A stretch of 50,381 nucleotides of DNA from Bacteroidota bacterium (GTDB lineage: Bacteria; Bacteroidota; Bacteroidia; Flavobacteriales_D; Crocinitomicaceae): contig JASBTZ010000002.1 of NCBI GenBank assembly GCA_030148165.1, positions 1 through 50,381 of the forward strand. The letters are read 5' to 3'. A program made the position numbers and the translations under genes. Position 1 is the stretch's first letter, and every line of letters begins with the position of its first letter. Of this stretch, positions 23,820-31,774 are shown piece by piece. The notes under the pieces are model-generated. The model had not been told where the DNA came from. It was given only the letters and a program-made list of their open reading frames with translations, and made no database searches.

Positions 23820-26800
23820 TTAAGGTTTTATAAATTTATTTAACTCCAGGTACAAGGTTTCCCTTTTAACCGGCTTGGATATATAACTATTCATTCCAGC
23901 ATCGAGACACTTTTGTCTTTCTCCGCTAATAGCATGTGCTGACATGGCAATAATTGGAATTTTCGACTTCTTTCCTGTAAGTTCATTTCTGATTACTGTA
24001 GCTGCCGCGTACCCATCCATTTCAGGCATTTGCAGATCCATTAATATGATATCGTAATTATTTGCTTTAAGTTCCTGGATTCCTTCAAGACCATTGTCAG
24101 CGGTTGTGACTTTCATCCCTGCGTCCTCTAGAAACTTCACCGCAACCATTTGATTCATGACATTATCCTCGACTAGTAATACAGATTTTCCCGATAATGA
24201 ATCTTCATTCACCTTTGTAATCTGTTTTTCGGTATCAGCAGTTGAAACTGAAGCAATTGGGAATTCCAGTTCAACAAAGAAAGTCGCTCCTTCACCTACG
24301 TCGCTTTCAAGATAAATTTTTCCATTTTGAAGTTCTACCAGACGGTTAACGATAGCAAGACCAAGCCCTGTTCCCATATAAACTCGATCAGATCCTTTGT
24401 CCGCTTGTTCAAAATCATTGAAAATTTTATCATGATCTTCTTTAGAGATACCAATTCCTGTATCACTTACAATAAATTTTAGCCTGGCATTGTTTTCCTC
24501 TTTTGACAAAAGTTCAACTTTAAATCTAACTTCCCCTTCATCTGTAAACTTGATAGCATTGCTTATAAAATTTGTCAGAATTTGATTAAGTCTTATAGGA
24601 TCTCCGATAATGTTTTCAGGCACTGTCGGACTAATTTCTTTATGTAATTCCAGTCCTTTTTCTACAGCTTTAAAATGAAAGGTGTTGTAAATCTGATCGA
24701 ACAGGTCATGCAGGTTGAATTCGATGGATTCAATCATGACTTTGCCTGAGTCGATTTTTGCCATATCGAGAACGTCGTTTACAATTCGTAAGAGGTGTTC
24801 ACTGGCGAAATCCATCGAGTTGAGGTACTCTCTTTGTTGTTTGTTCAGTCGGGTATCCTCTAACAATTGTATGAAACCCATAATGGCATTCATTGGAGTC
24901 CTGATTTCATGACTCATGTTTGCCAGAAATAGTTCTTTAGATTTAGCGGATTCTTCCGCGATCTTTTTTGCTTTGAGAATCTCCTGCTCAGCCTGTTTTT
25001 TATCCGTAATATCAGTATCGAGAGCTATCACACTATCTAAGTTTCCTTCGTCATCAAAGACAGGAGTTAATGTTGAAATGGTCCAATATTCATCACCGTT
25101 TTTCTTGAAGTTTCGGGATTCGTAAGATATAGAGTTCTTGGTTTTAAGCATCTTTTTAAAGAATTCATTTTCAATGTATAAGCCTGTCATTTCTCCCTTT
25201 CTTAAAGGTTCACCACGAGTACCTATAATTTCATTCTTTTTATATCCTGTTATTTTGGTGAACCCCTCGTTTACCCATTGAATGATACCTTCTTTATCAG
25301 CAATCATTACGCAATTCTCAGTCTTCGATAAGGCTAAGGATAGTTTCGCAATTTCAGCTTCGGCACGTTTTATTGCTGTTATATCCACTGCGTAAACATT
25401 AACGTATTCCTTGTCTGTTATTGGAACGATTGTACACATGAATGTTTGATCGTCAATTTCTAATTCATTCTTTATGGATTTCCCACTTGCATAAACTTCT
25501 TCAATAAGGTTCATCCAATCATCTTTCAGATGATTGTTTTTATCCAGGAAACCAATTGTAGTTGTACTTGCCGGGTTGCTATACAGCAATTTGTCATCTT
25601 TGATGGAGTATCTGAATATAGGGTTTGGATTCTCCAAAGGGAGGCGAGCAATTGCATCCAACTGATCTTCCATCTCTTTTCTTTGTGTAATGTTTGTGTG
25701 GAATCCGACTGAGCCAATAATTTCTCCTTCACTATTATACATAGGCGACCCACTGACCAAGACCCAAATTAAGTCGTTACTTTTTGTTTTTAATTGAATC
25801 TCGTATTTACTGGAAATTCCTTGGTGACGTAATTTTTCAATCCGACGCATTTGTTCCTTGGCCTCGTCGTCAGGCAGTAAATCAAATGCAGACATCCCTA
25901 TTAATTGATCAGCGCTATACCCCAGCATTTGACACATGTGTTCATTGGTAAATTCAATCTCGTGATTTTGATTCACCGCCAATACACCCTCATTCATTGT
26001 TTTAACGAGGGTGCTGTATTTTTCTTCGCTTTTCTTTATTTCTGCTTCATATTTCTTTTTCTCCGTTACATCTACAATAGAAGCGAGTACCCAGGTACCT
26101 TCGGTCGTTATAATCGGATTAAGACCAATTTCGACATTGAATTCTGCACCATCTTTTTTGCGAGCAAAGAGCTCTCTACCCCTTCCCATCGGACGGGATT
26201 CAGGCGATTCACTGAATTTATTTCTATATGTTTTATGGCTTTTTCTGAACCTATCAGGTAACAGGATATCGATGGTTTCACCCATCAACTCATCTCTTTC
26301 ATAACCAAACATCTCTTCTGTCTGAGAGTTGAGTAAGACGATTTTTCCTTTCTCGTCAATCATTACCATTCCATTCGGCGAGGCTTCAACAGCCAGTTCA
26401 AATCGTTTTTGCGAACTAATAAGGGACGTGATATCTTTTTCGATGATCGCATAACCATTGATTGTATCATCATTATTAACCGGTGTCATTGTCAGGCTGA
26501 TATCAACCCTGTTTCCGTCTCTATTGATTCTGAATGTTTTATGATCTTGTACATTTTCGCCCTTTTTAACCTTCTTTTTTAGTGTGTCAAATTCGATTTT
26601 ACAATCAACAGGAAGTAAACCGGAAATATGGTTACCAACTATATCCTCTTCATCGTAACCATACAGCAAAGTGGCACCACGGTTCCAGGAGCGAATCATT
26701 CCTGAATTATCAACAATGTACATGGCATCATTACTTGATTCAACAATAGACGCAAGAAAGTGCTCTCTATTTTGAGCTTTCTTTTTCAGCCATATTTCTT

Positions 26801-27485
26801 TTACCAGCTCATCATTTGCTTTCTTTAAGTCGCGGGTTCTTTCATCAACCTTCAATTCAAGGTTTTGATTGAGCATAAAAAGCTTCTCTTCTGCCTCTTT
26901 TAGGTGAGTGATATCCTGAACAGTTCCAAATAATTTCCTGGCCTTTCCATCAGCTGAAATAACGGATCCGCGAATTTCGAGCATGCGGATGGAGTTGTCT
27001 TCTTTGATGATTCGGATGAATATGTTGAACGGTTGTAGATTTTGAATCGATCTTCGGATAATTCTTTTTGCTACAGAATTATCATGTGGCACAACCTTTT
27101 TTGCCAATTCGTTGTAAGGAATAACCCGTGATTTCGAAGGACATTCGAATAGTTTAAGCATTTCATCCGAACAGGTAACGAGCTGTGTGTCAAGATTCCA
27201 TTCCCAGTTGCCGATTCTGGCTAACCTTTCTACTTCATCCAGTACCAGACTACTTTTTGTGGCTTCACTAACGGCCCGTACCTTCTCATGTTGAAGCTTG
27301 CTAATTTCGTCCTGGTACATTTTTACCAGCTTCTCCATCATACCAAGGATAGACGCATCATTCTCGACAGAACGGTCGGGTTTTCTACGATGCATAATGC
27401 CATTCTCGAGTATTCCAGACAGCATTTCTTCCAGTTCTTCTAGTTGCTCATCGGTAAGGCGATATGTCTTTCCTTTCTTCTGCAT
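23820..27485 (-). CDS. Multi-PAS hybrid sensor histidine kinase
   Basis: A 1221-residue kinase with no convincing membrane helix, so probably cytoplasmic. After an N-terminal coiled coil (about 10-85) there are about six PAS folds: near 88-195, 245-355, 362-480, 488-605, a degenerate one at 613-700, and 710-830. A HisKA domain follows with phospho-acceptor His859 (ANMSHEIRTPMN), then HATPase_c (N-box GDPIRLNQILTNFISNAIKF, G1 DTGIGIS, G2 GTGLGL). A C-terminal receiver has acidic residues in LLVEDN and phospho-Asp1150 (MDLQMPEMDG). The signal is unknown; PAS suggests small-molecule, redox or light sensing. It is the core of a five-gene signalling operon. Confidence 0.93.
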   Translation of the reverse strand: MQKKGKTYRLTDEQLEELEEMLSGILENGIMHRRKPDRSVENDASILGMMEKLVKMYQDEISKLQHEKVRAVSEATKSSLVLDEVERLARIGNWEWNLDTQLVTCSDEMLKLFECPSKSRVIPYNELAKKVVPHDNSVAKRIIRRSIQNLQPFNIFIRIIKEDNSIRMLEIRGSVISADGKARKLFGTVQDITHLKEAEEKLFMLNQNLELKVDERTRDLKKANDELVKEIWLKKKAQNREHFLASIVESSNDAMYIVDNSGMIRSWNRGATLLYGYDEEDIVGNHISGLLPVDCKIEFDTLKKKVKKGENVQDHKTFRINRDGNRVDISLTMTPVNNDDTINGYAIIEKDITSLISSQKRFELAVEASPNGMVMIDEKGKIVLLNSQTEEMFGYERDELMGETIDILLPDRFRKSHKTYRNKFSESPESRPMGRGRELFARKKDGAEFNVEIGLNPIITTEGTWVLASIVDVTEKKKYEAEIKKSEEKYSTLVKTMNEGVLAVNQNHEIEFTNEHMCQMLGYSADQLIGMSAFDLLPDDEAKEQMRRIEKLRHQGISSKYEIQLKTKSNDLIWVLVSGSPMYNSEGEIIGSVGFHTNITQRKEMEDQLDAIARLPLENPNPIFRYSIKDDKLLYSNPASTTTIGFLDKNNHLKDDWMNLIEEVYASGKSIKNELEIDDQTFMCTIVPITDKEYVNVYAVDITAIKRAEAEIAKLSLALSKTENCVMIADKEGIIQWVNEGFTKITGYKKNEIIGTRGEPLRKGEMTGLYIENEFFKKMLKTKNSISYESRNFKKNGDEYWTISTLTPVFDDEGNLDSVIALDTDITDKKQAEQEILKAKKIAEESAKSKELFLANMSHEIRTPMNAIMGFIQLLEDTRLNKQQREYLNSMDFASEHLLRIVNDVLDMAKIDSGKVMIESIEFNLHDLFDQIYNTFHFKAVEKGLELHKEISPTVPENIIGDPIRLNQILTNFISNAIKFTDEGEVRFKVELLSKEENNARLKFIVSDTGIGISKEDHDKIFNDFEQADKGSDRVYMGTGLGLAIVNRLVELQNGKIYLESDVGEGATFFVELEFPIASVSTADTEKQITKVNEDSLSGKSVLLVEDNVMNQMVAVKFLEDAGMKVTTADNGLEGIQELKANNYDIILMDLQMPEMDGYAAATVIRNELTGKKSKIPIIAMSAHAISGERQKCLDAGMNSYISKPVKRETLYLELNKFIKP

Positions 27486-27494
27486 ATTGTATGC

Positions 27495-27512
27495 CGATCC
27501 CTTCGTGGATCG
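27495..27512 (-). promoter_or_regulatory. Hairpin just before the hybrid-kinase start
   Basis: CGATCC (27495-27500) pairs with GGATCG (27507-27512), loop CTTCGT, 9 bases before the ATG. It may control translation of the kinase relative to the LytTR gene. Confidence 0.35.
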
Positions 27513-27548
27513 ATGATCTAAATACTATTGTTAGGCTTCGACTCTGAA

Positions 27549-28238
27549 TTATTTTCTTACGTTCAGTCGAAGGTATAGCGCGTCCAGGTGCGTTCCACTG
27601 ACAGGAACACTTTTTCCGTCAACAACAATGACATTTTGGTCAATCTGTTGTACCTTTTTTAGGTTTACGATGTAAGATCGATGCACTTGCATGAACTGAT
27701 CATCGGGGAGTAATGCCAACGCTTCTTTAAATGATAAATTTGCTTTGATTCGTTCATCATTTACTTTTAAGATGACATGATTATTGTCTGCTTTGACAAC
27801 CGAAACATCATTAAATTGAATGCGTTGTCTTACACCTCCATGCTTAATGAAAAAGAAGTCACTAGGTGGTTCAACATTTCCGGCAAAGTGTTTGCGAATT
27901 CGTTCAGAACACTTTTTAAATCGATCAAGTGATACAGGCTTATGTAAATAATCTATTGCATTGTAATCAAATGCATCTGGTCCAAATTCTTTGCTTTTGG
28001 ACATAAAGACCAATTTGGGGGTTTTAGGAAGTGTTGCAATGAATTCAATGCCATTCATGGAAGGTAAATACATGTCTAAAAAAAGCACATCGACATTATC
28101 AAGCGCACCATTATTAATAACGGGCAGCGTATCCGAATACTTGTTTGTTAATTGTAAGTACCTGTCATCCGATATGTACTTTTCCATTACCTGCATAAAA
28201 ACCTTGTCATCTTCTATAATAGCACACCGAATAATCAT
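27549..28238 (-). CDS. LytTR-family response regulator
   Basis: A 229-residue transcription regulator. The receiver domain has acidic Glu9/Asp10/Asp11 (AIIEDDKV) and phospho-Asp55 (LFLDMYLPSMNG), with the Lys in DYLHKPV. The C-terminal LytTR domain (about 125-229) includes FFIKHGGVRQRIQFNDVSVV, and QVHRSYIVNLKKV. LytTR proteins bind direct repeats upstream of target genes; none was identified in this operon. It lies between the membrane receiver and the kinase and is the only DNA-binding output of the cluster. Confidence 0.92.
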   Translation of the reverse strand: MIIRCAIIEDDKVFMQVMEKYISDDRYLQLTNKYSDTLPVINNGALDNVDVLFLDMYLPSMNGIEFIATLPKTPKLVFMSKSKEFGPDAFDYNAIDYLHKPVSLDRFKKCSERIRKHFAGNVEPPSDFFFIKHGGVRQRIQFNDVSVVKADNNHVILKVNDERIKANLSFKEALALLPDDQFMQVHRSYIVNLKKVQQIDQNVIVVDGKSVPVSGTHLDALYLRLNVRK

Positions 28239-28255
28239 AACATTTAAGTTACAAA

Positions 28256-28822
28256 TTATTCAAGCCATATCAAAAGAAATATTAGTCCTAACAACACAGA
28301 AATAACGAACCACCAGGCACGCCTACGTTTCACCTTTCGTTGTTTTTGATCATTTTTAATAATCTTCAGAATCGCTTGTTCTATTCGAGATGTAGCAGAT
28401 TCATTTTTAACAATATACGTGAACGCTCCTTCATCGTAGTAAACGGCCGTTAACAGCACTTCATCCTGACCACTCATGATTATAAACTTGGTGTTCGGAT
28501 TTACTTTCGCCAGGCTTCTCATTAATTCAAGCCCGGTCATTCCTTCGTCTTTATCTTCGCTTAAATAATGATCAATAATGACTATGTCCGGACGAATTTC
28601 TGAACTTAAACACTCTTCAGCTGTTTCAAACGAGTAGATCTCAAGATGTGGCTTGTTCTTGTGATCTGCGTTTGGCAATCTGGAAAGATATTTTTCAAGT
28701 AACAGTCGGTTTGGAAAGCTGTCTTCAACTATAAATACCACATAATTAATATTATGTCGTTCACCGGTCTTATCTTTTTGGTGCATGGATAGAACAGCTT
28801 CATAATTCATTGTTGAGTACAT
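28256..28822 (-). CDS. Receiver protein with C-terminal membrane anchor
   Basis: A 188-residue protein. Residues about 25-160 are a receiver (REC) domain: acidic Glu33/Asp34 (FIVEDS), phospho-Asp84 (IVIIDHYLSED), Ser in IIMSGQD and the Lys of YIVKNES are all present, so it should be phosphorylatable. A basic stretch KVKRRR then leads to one hydrophobic helix at the very C-terminus (WWFVISVLLGLIFLLIW, about 171-187), which predicts a tail-anchored, cytoplasm-facing receiver. No output domain is seen. The start could be Met1, Met5 or Met13. It lies within the phosphorelay operon, 17 bases before the LytTR gene. Confidence 0.85.
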   Translation of the reverse strand: MYSTMNYEAVLSMHQKDKTGERHNINYVVFIVEDSFPNRLLLEKYLSRLPNADHKNKPHLEIYSFETAEECLSSEIRPDIVIIDHYLSEDKDEGMTGLELMRSLAKVNPNTKFIIMSGQDEVLLTAVYYDEGAFTYIVKNESATSRIEQAILKIIKNDQKQRKVKRRRAWWFVISVLLGLIFLLIWLE

Positions 28823-28867
28823 GGTTTTTGGTTTTAACGTTAATAATTAATTCAGGTTGACTTCAGC

Positions 28868-29269
28868 TTATGCTTCGTTCTTACTAATGCATTGTTTACA
28901 TAGATCCCCGATTTTACTGATAAAGTTTTCATCTAAGGCGATGAAATCAGTGGCACCATTGTCGATCAGACGTTTTTGCATAACGGAATCTGCAGAGGAA
29001 GAATACATAATCACAGGAACTTGAGGACTCAACTCACGAATCTTTAAAAGCAAGTCGTTACCATTCATCTTTGATACATCACTCGGATTTAGCACGTAAT
29101 CCGCTAATATTAAATCCGGTTTTCTGAGCTTTAGCGTCATTAAAAGATGATTGGTAGAATTAAAGGTTCTGATGTTAAATCCTTCCAGCGAATCAGTCAG
29201 TTTTTTCTGTAAAGATTTCAGATTAAAGATGCTGTCATCTATAATGTATATGTACGGTTTCGTTTTCAT
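28868..29269 (-). CDS. Single-domain receiver with altered switch residue
   Basis: A 133-residue stand-alone receiver, first gene of the five-gene operon. It has DDS (11-13), phospho-Asp57 (LILADYVL) and the Ser/Thr position in MYSSSAD, but the conserved Lys after DFI is replaced (DFIALDEN), so signalling may be altered. No output domain is present. It may buffer phosphate or act through protein binding, as CheY-like proteins do. Confidence 0.9.
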   Translation of the reverse strand: MKTKPYIYIIDDSIFNLKSLQKKLTDSLEGFNIRTFNSTNHLLMTLKLRKPDLILADYVLNPSDVSKMNGNDLLLKIRELSPQVPVIMYSSSADSVMQKRLIDNGATDFIALDENFISKIGDLCKQCISKNEA

Positions 29270-29427
29270 GGCTTCAAGTTTTTATTATATAAGGTACGAG
29301 ATTGATGACCAATTCTTATGTAGGATCGTGTGAATTGAATAATTCGCAGGGTGAATTGCTGATTGATAATGGCGAATCAATATGGGGTAGTCGGTAAAAT
29401 GTTGTAAATCAGACAGAAATTGATGTT

Positions 29428-30327
29428 CTATTTATTTCTGGGATGAAAGCTTATGATCGCTTCTTTCAGGAAATTTTGGTCAAGATGAGTGTAAATTTCT
29501 GTAGTTGTGATCGATTCATGTCCCAGCATCTCCTGAATGGCTCTTAAGTTAGCTCCTCCCTCCAACATATGGGTTGCAAAAGAGTGACGAAAGGTATGAG
29601 GTGATATATTTTTCTTTAACCCAGTTTTTTCTGCCAGGCGCTTGATGATCGTAAAGATCATAACGCGTGTAAGTTTCGCGCCTCGTCTATTGAGAAATAC
29701 AAATCCTTCGTTACCCGGTTTTATATTCTGATGAACACGATACCCCTCATTGTAGATGTTTATCTCTTTTTCCACCGTACCACTTACCGGTACCAGGCGT
29801 TGCTTGTCTCCTTTACCAATGACACGAATGAAGCCTTCGTCAAAGAAAAGATCTTCAAATCTTAGATTAACAAGTTCTGATACGCGCAAACCACAACTAT
29901 AAAGGGTCTCCAGTATGGCCTTGTTGCGATGCCCCTCATTTGTGCTGAGGTCAATAGCATCAATAAGTGCATCTATCTCTTCAATGCTTAAAACTTCAGG
30001 AAGTTTCCTGCCTAATGATGGCATTTCAAGGAGTTCAGCCGGATCCTTATCTATCTCTTTTTCAATAAGTAAATAAGTAAAAAATTGTTTGACACCGCTG
30101 ATAATTCGCGCCTGAGAACGCGCACTTAATCCCATCTCAAAAAGCTGTTTGATAAACTCCTTCAGATCCTCGTGCCTGATATTCTTCACCTCTTTTTTAT
30201 TAGAGATGGCAAAATCCTGAAGTTTACGAACGTCATTTAAATAGGCAGTAATCGAGTTCTCGGACAGCCCGCGTTCTATTTTCAGGTATGAAACAAAATC
30301 CGTAATATAGCGGTCCCAAGTAGACAT
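29428..30327 (-). CDS. xerD: Site-specific tyrosine recombinase XerD
   Basis: Resolves chromosome dimers at dif with XerC. 299 residues, the usual length. Catalytic residues are in place: Arg148 (CGLRVSEL), Lys172, His244 and Arg247 (HTFRHSF), His270 (LGH) and Tyr279 (IYTH). The N-terminal SAM-like DNA-binding domain spans 1-100. Its start is 2 bases from the divergent aroQ start. It is 158 bases from the signalling operon on the same strand. XerC/XerD cannot be separated with certainty by sequence alone; XerD is preferred since aroQ-xerD pairs occur in Bacteroidota. Confidence 0.88.
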   Translation of the reverse strand: MSTWDRYITDFVSYLKIERGLSENSITAYLNDVRKLQDFAISNKKEVKNIRHEDLKEFIKQLFEMGLSARSQARIISGVKQFFTYLLIEKEIDKDPAELLEMPSLGRKLPEVLSIEEIDALIDAIDLSTNEGHRNKAILETLYSCGLRVSELVNLRFEDLFFDEGFIRVIGKGDKQRLVPVSGTVEKEINIYNEGYRVHQNIKPGNEGFVFLNRRGAKLTRVMIFTIIKRLAEKTGLKKNISPHTFRHSFATHMLEGGANLRAIQEMLGHESITTTEIYTHLDQNFLKEAIISFHPRNK

Positions 30328-30329
30328 GT

Positions 30330-30743
30330 ATGAAGCTTTTGATCATCAATGGACCCAACTTAAATTTGTTAGGAGCACGTGAAGAACAAATATATGGGAA
30401 TCGATCGTTTTCGGACTACCTTAATGAATTGAAAGAAGAATTTGATTGTCATATCGATTACTTTCAGTCCAACCATGAAGGGGAGATCATTGATGAATTA
30501 CAGAATTCAGACCATGACGGAATCATATTAAATGCGGGAGGATTCACCCATACCAGTGTAAGTATCCGTGATTGTATCTCAGCCATCAAGGTTCCAGTTG
30601 TAGAAGTTCACATAAGTAATGTCGCCGCGCGCGAGGAGTTCAGGCATACTTCCTTGATTTCGCCGGTGGCAGTTGGATGCATTATTGGATTAGGTCTGGA
30701 GGGGTATCGACTGGCGATCCATTATTACCTGAATAAACGTTGA
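30330..30743 (+). CDS. aroQ: 3-dehydroquinate dehydratase, type II
   Basis: Dehydrates 3-dehydroquinate to 3-dehydroshikimate in the shikimate pathway. 137 residues, matching the type II family. The catalytic loop with Arg17 and Tyr22 (LLGAREEQIYG), SNHEGEIID, and the VEVHISN motif with His94 are visible. The dodecameric enzyme acts in the cytoplasm. It diverges from xerD with only 2 bases between start codons and overlaps the convergent glycosyltransferase by 19 bases. No other shikimate gene is adjacent. Confidence 0.95.
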   Translation: MKLLIINGPNLNLLGAREEQIYGNRSFSDYLNELKEEFDCHIDYFQSNHEGEIIDELQNSDHDGIILNAGGFTHTSVSIRDCISAIKVPVVEVHISNVAAREEFRHTSLISPVAVGCIIGLGLEGYRLAIHYYLNKR

Positions 30744-31747
30744 TTTAAATCAGAGAATTTCTTGACGCGTTTGATGTATGCATTCCAAACGATATTTCCC
30801 CTATAAATGCCCACATAATTCATCTTGGTTCTTTTTAACTGAAGGGCTCTTCGCTTCTTTAACATCTTTCGAATGTTTCGATACATATACATGTGTGCTC
30901 GAAAGACAGCCCAGAATTGGCCAAATTGAGCTTTTAGCAAGAACATGGTGCCCGCCAAACCATCATGGCATAGCCGATTGAACATTTTTGGGAAGAGTGA
31001 GCCTTCATGATTCTTGACAATCATCTCAAGGCTGTTTCTGAAGTTCAGATAAATCTTTCGAGGTGAAGTATATTCCAGCGTTGCTCCCCCCAAATGATAA
31101 ACGACCGATAGCGGCTCGACCATGATACGATAACCCAATTGTTTGATTCTCCAACACATATCAATTTCTTCCATATGTGCGAAGAAATCTTCGTCCATAC
31201 CACCAACCTCATGATATACTTCTGCTTCAATCATCATGGCCGCACCTGAAGCCCAAAATACTTCACGGGCATGATCATACTGTCCGGTGTCTGCCTCAAC
31301 TTTTGAAAAAATTCGACCTCTGCAAAAGGGAAAATAGTTTTTATCTAAAAAGCCGCCACTAGCACCGGCATGCTCAAACGAGTCCGGATTTCGGAGTGAT
31401 TTTATCTTCGGTTGACAAGCAGCTACTCCTGTTTCCTGCATGACTGAAAGTAGTGGTGTCAACCAGTTCTCCGTTACTTTAACGTCCGAATTAAGTAGTA
31501 CGTAATACTTAGATCCAATTTTCTCCAGTGCATCATTGTAGCCTTTTGCAAATCCTCCGTTCTCTTCATTCCGAATAATATCCACTTCCGGAAAGTGTTC
31601 TTTTAATATTCGAATCGAGTTGTCTGTTGAGGCGTTGTCAGCTACGACAATTCGTGCATCACCGGAGAATTGAATGACACTTGGGAGATATTGCTCGAGC
31701 AGATGTGCTCCGTTCCAGTTTAATATAACTACTGCTACGTCATGCAT
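30725..31747 (-). CDS. Family 2 glycosyltransferase
   Basis: A 340-residue GT-A fold transferase: VVILNWNGAHLLEQYL, VADNASTDNS with an Asp, and the DxD-like NSDVK. The segment VFWASGAAMMIEAEVY and EIDMCWRI matches the rhamnosyl/galactofuranosyl transferase-like subgroup. The acceptor is unknown. The C-terminal 100 residues are basic and helical and probably contact the membrane. It follows the GWxTD gene by 27 bases on the same strand and overlaps aroQ by 19 bases at its end. Confidence 0.9.
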   Translation of the reverse strand: MHDVAVVILNWNGAHLLEQYLPSVIQFSGDARIVVADNASTDNSIRILKEHFPEVDIIRNEENGGFAKGYNDALEKIGSKYYVLLNSDVKVTENWLTPLLSVMQETGVAACQPKIKSLRNPDSFEHAGASGGFLDKNYFPFCRGRIFSKVEADTGQYDHAREVFWASGAAMMIEAEVYHEVGGMDEDFFAHMEEIDMCWRIKQLGYRIMVEPLSVVYHLGGATLEYTSPRKIYLNFRNSLEMIVKNHEGSLFPKMFNRLCHDGLAGTMFLLKAQFGQFWAVFRAHMYMYRNIRKMLKKRRALQLKRTKMNYVGIYRGNIVWNAYIKRVKKFSDLNQRLFR

Positions 31748-31774
31748 ACGGGAGCAAATATAAGTTAATAGCTA

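Noticed and set aside
29362-29381. ATTGAT/ATCAAT inverted repeat after xerD
   Set aside because: A 6-bp AT-only stem without T-run on either strand; too weak to call.
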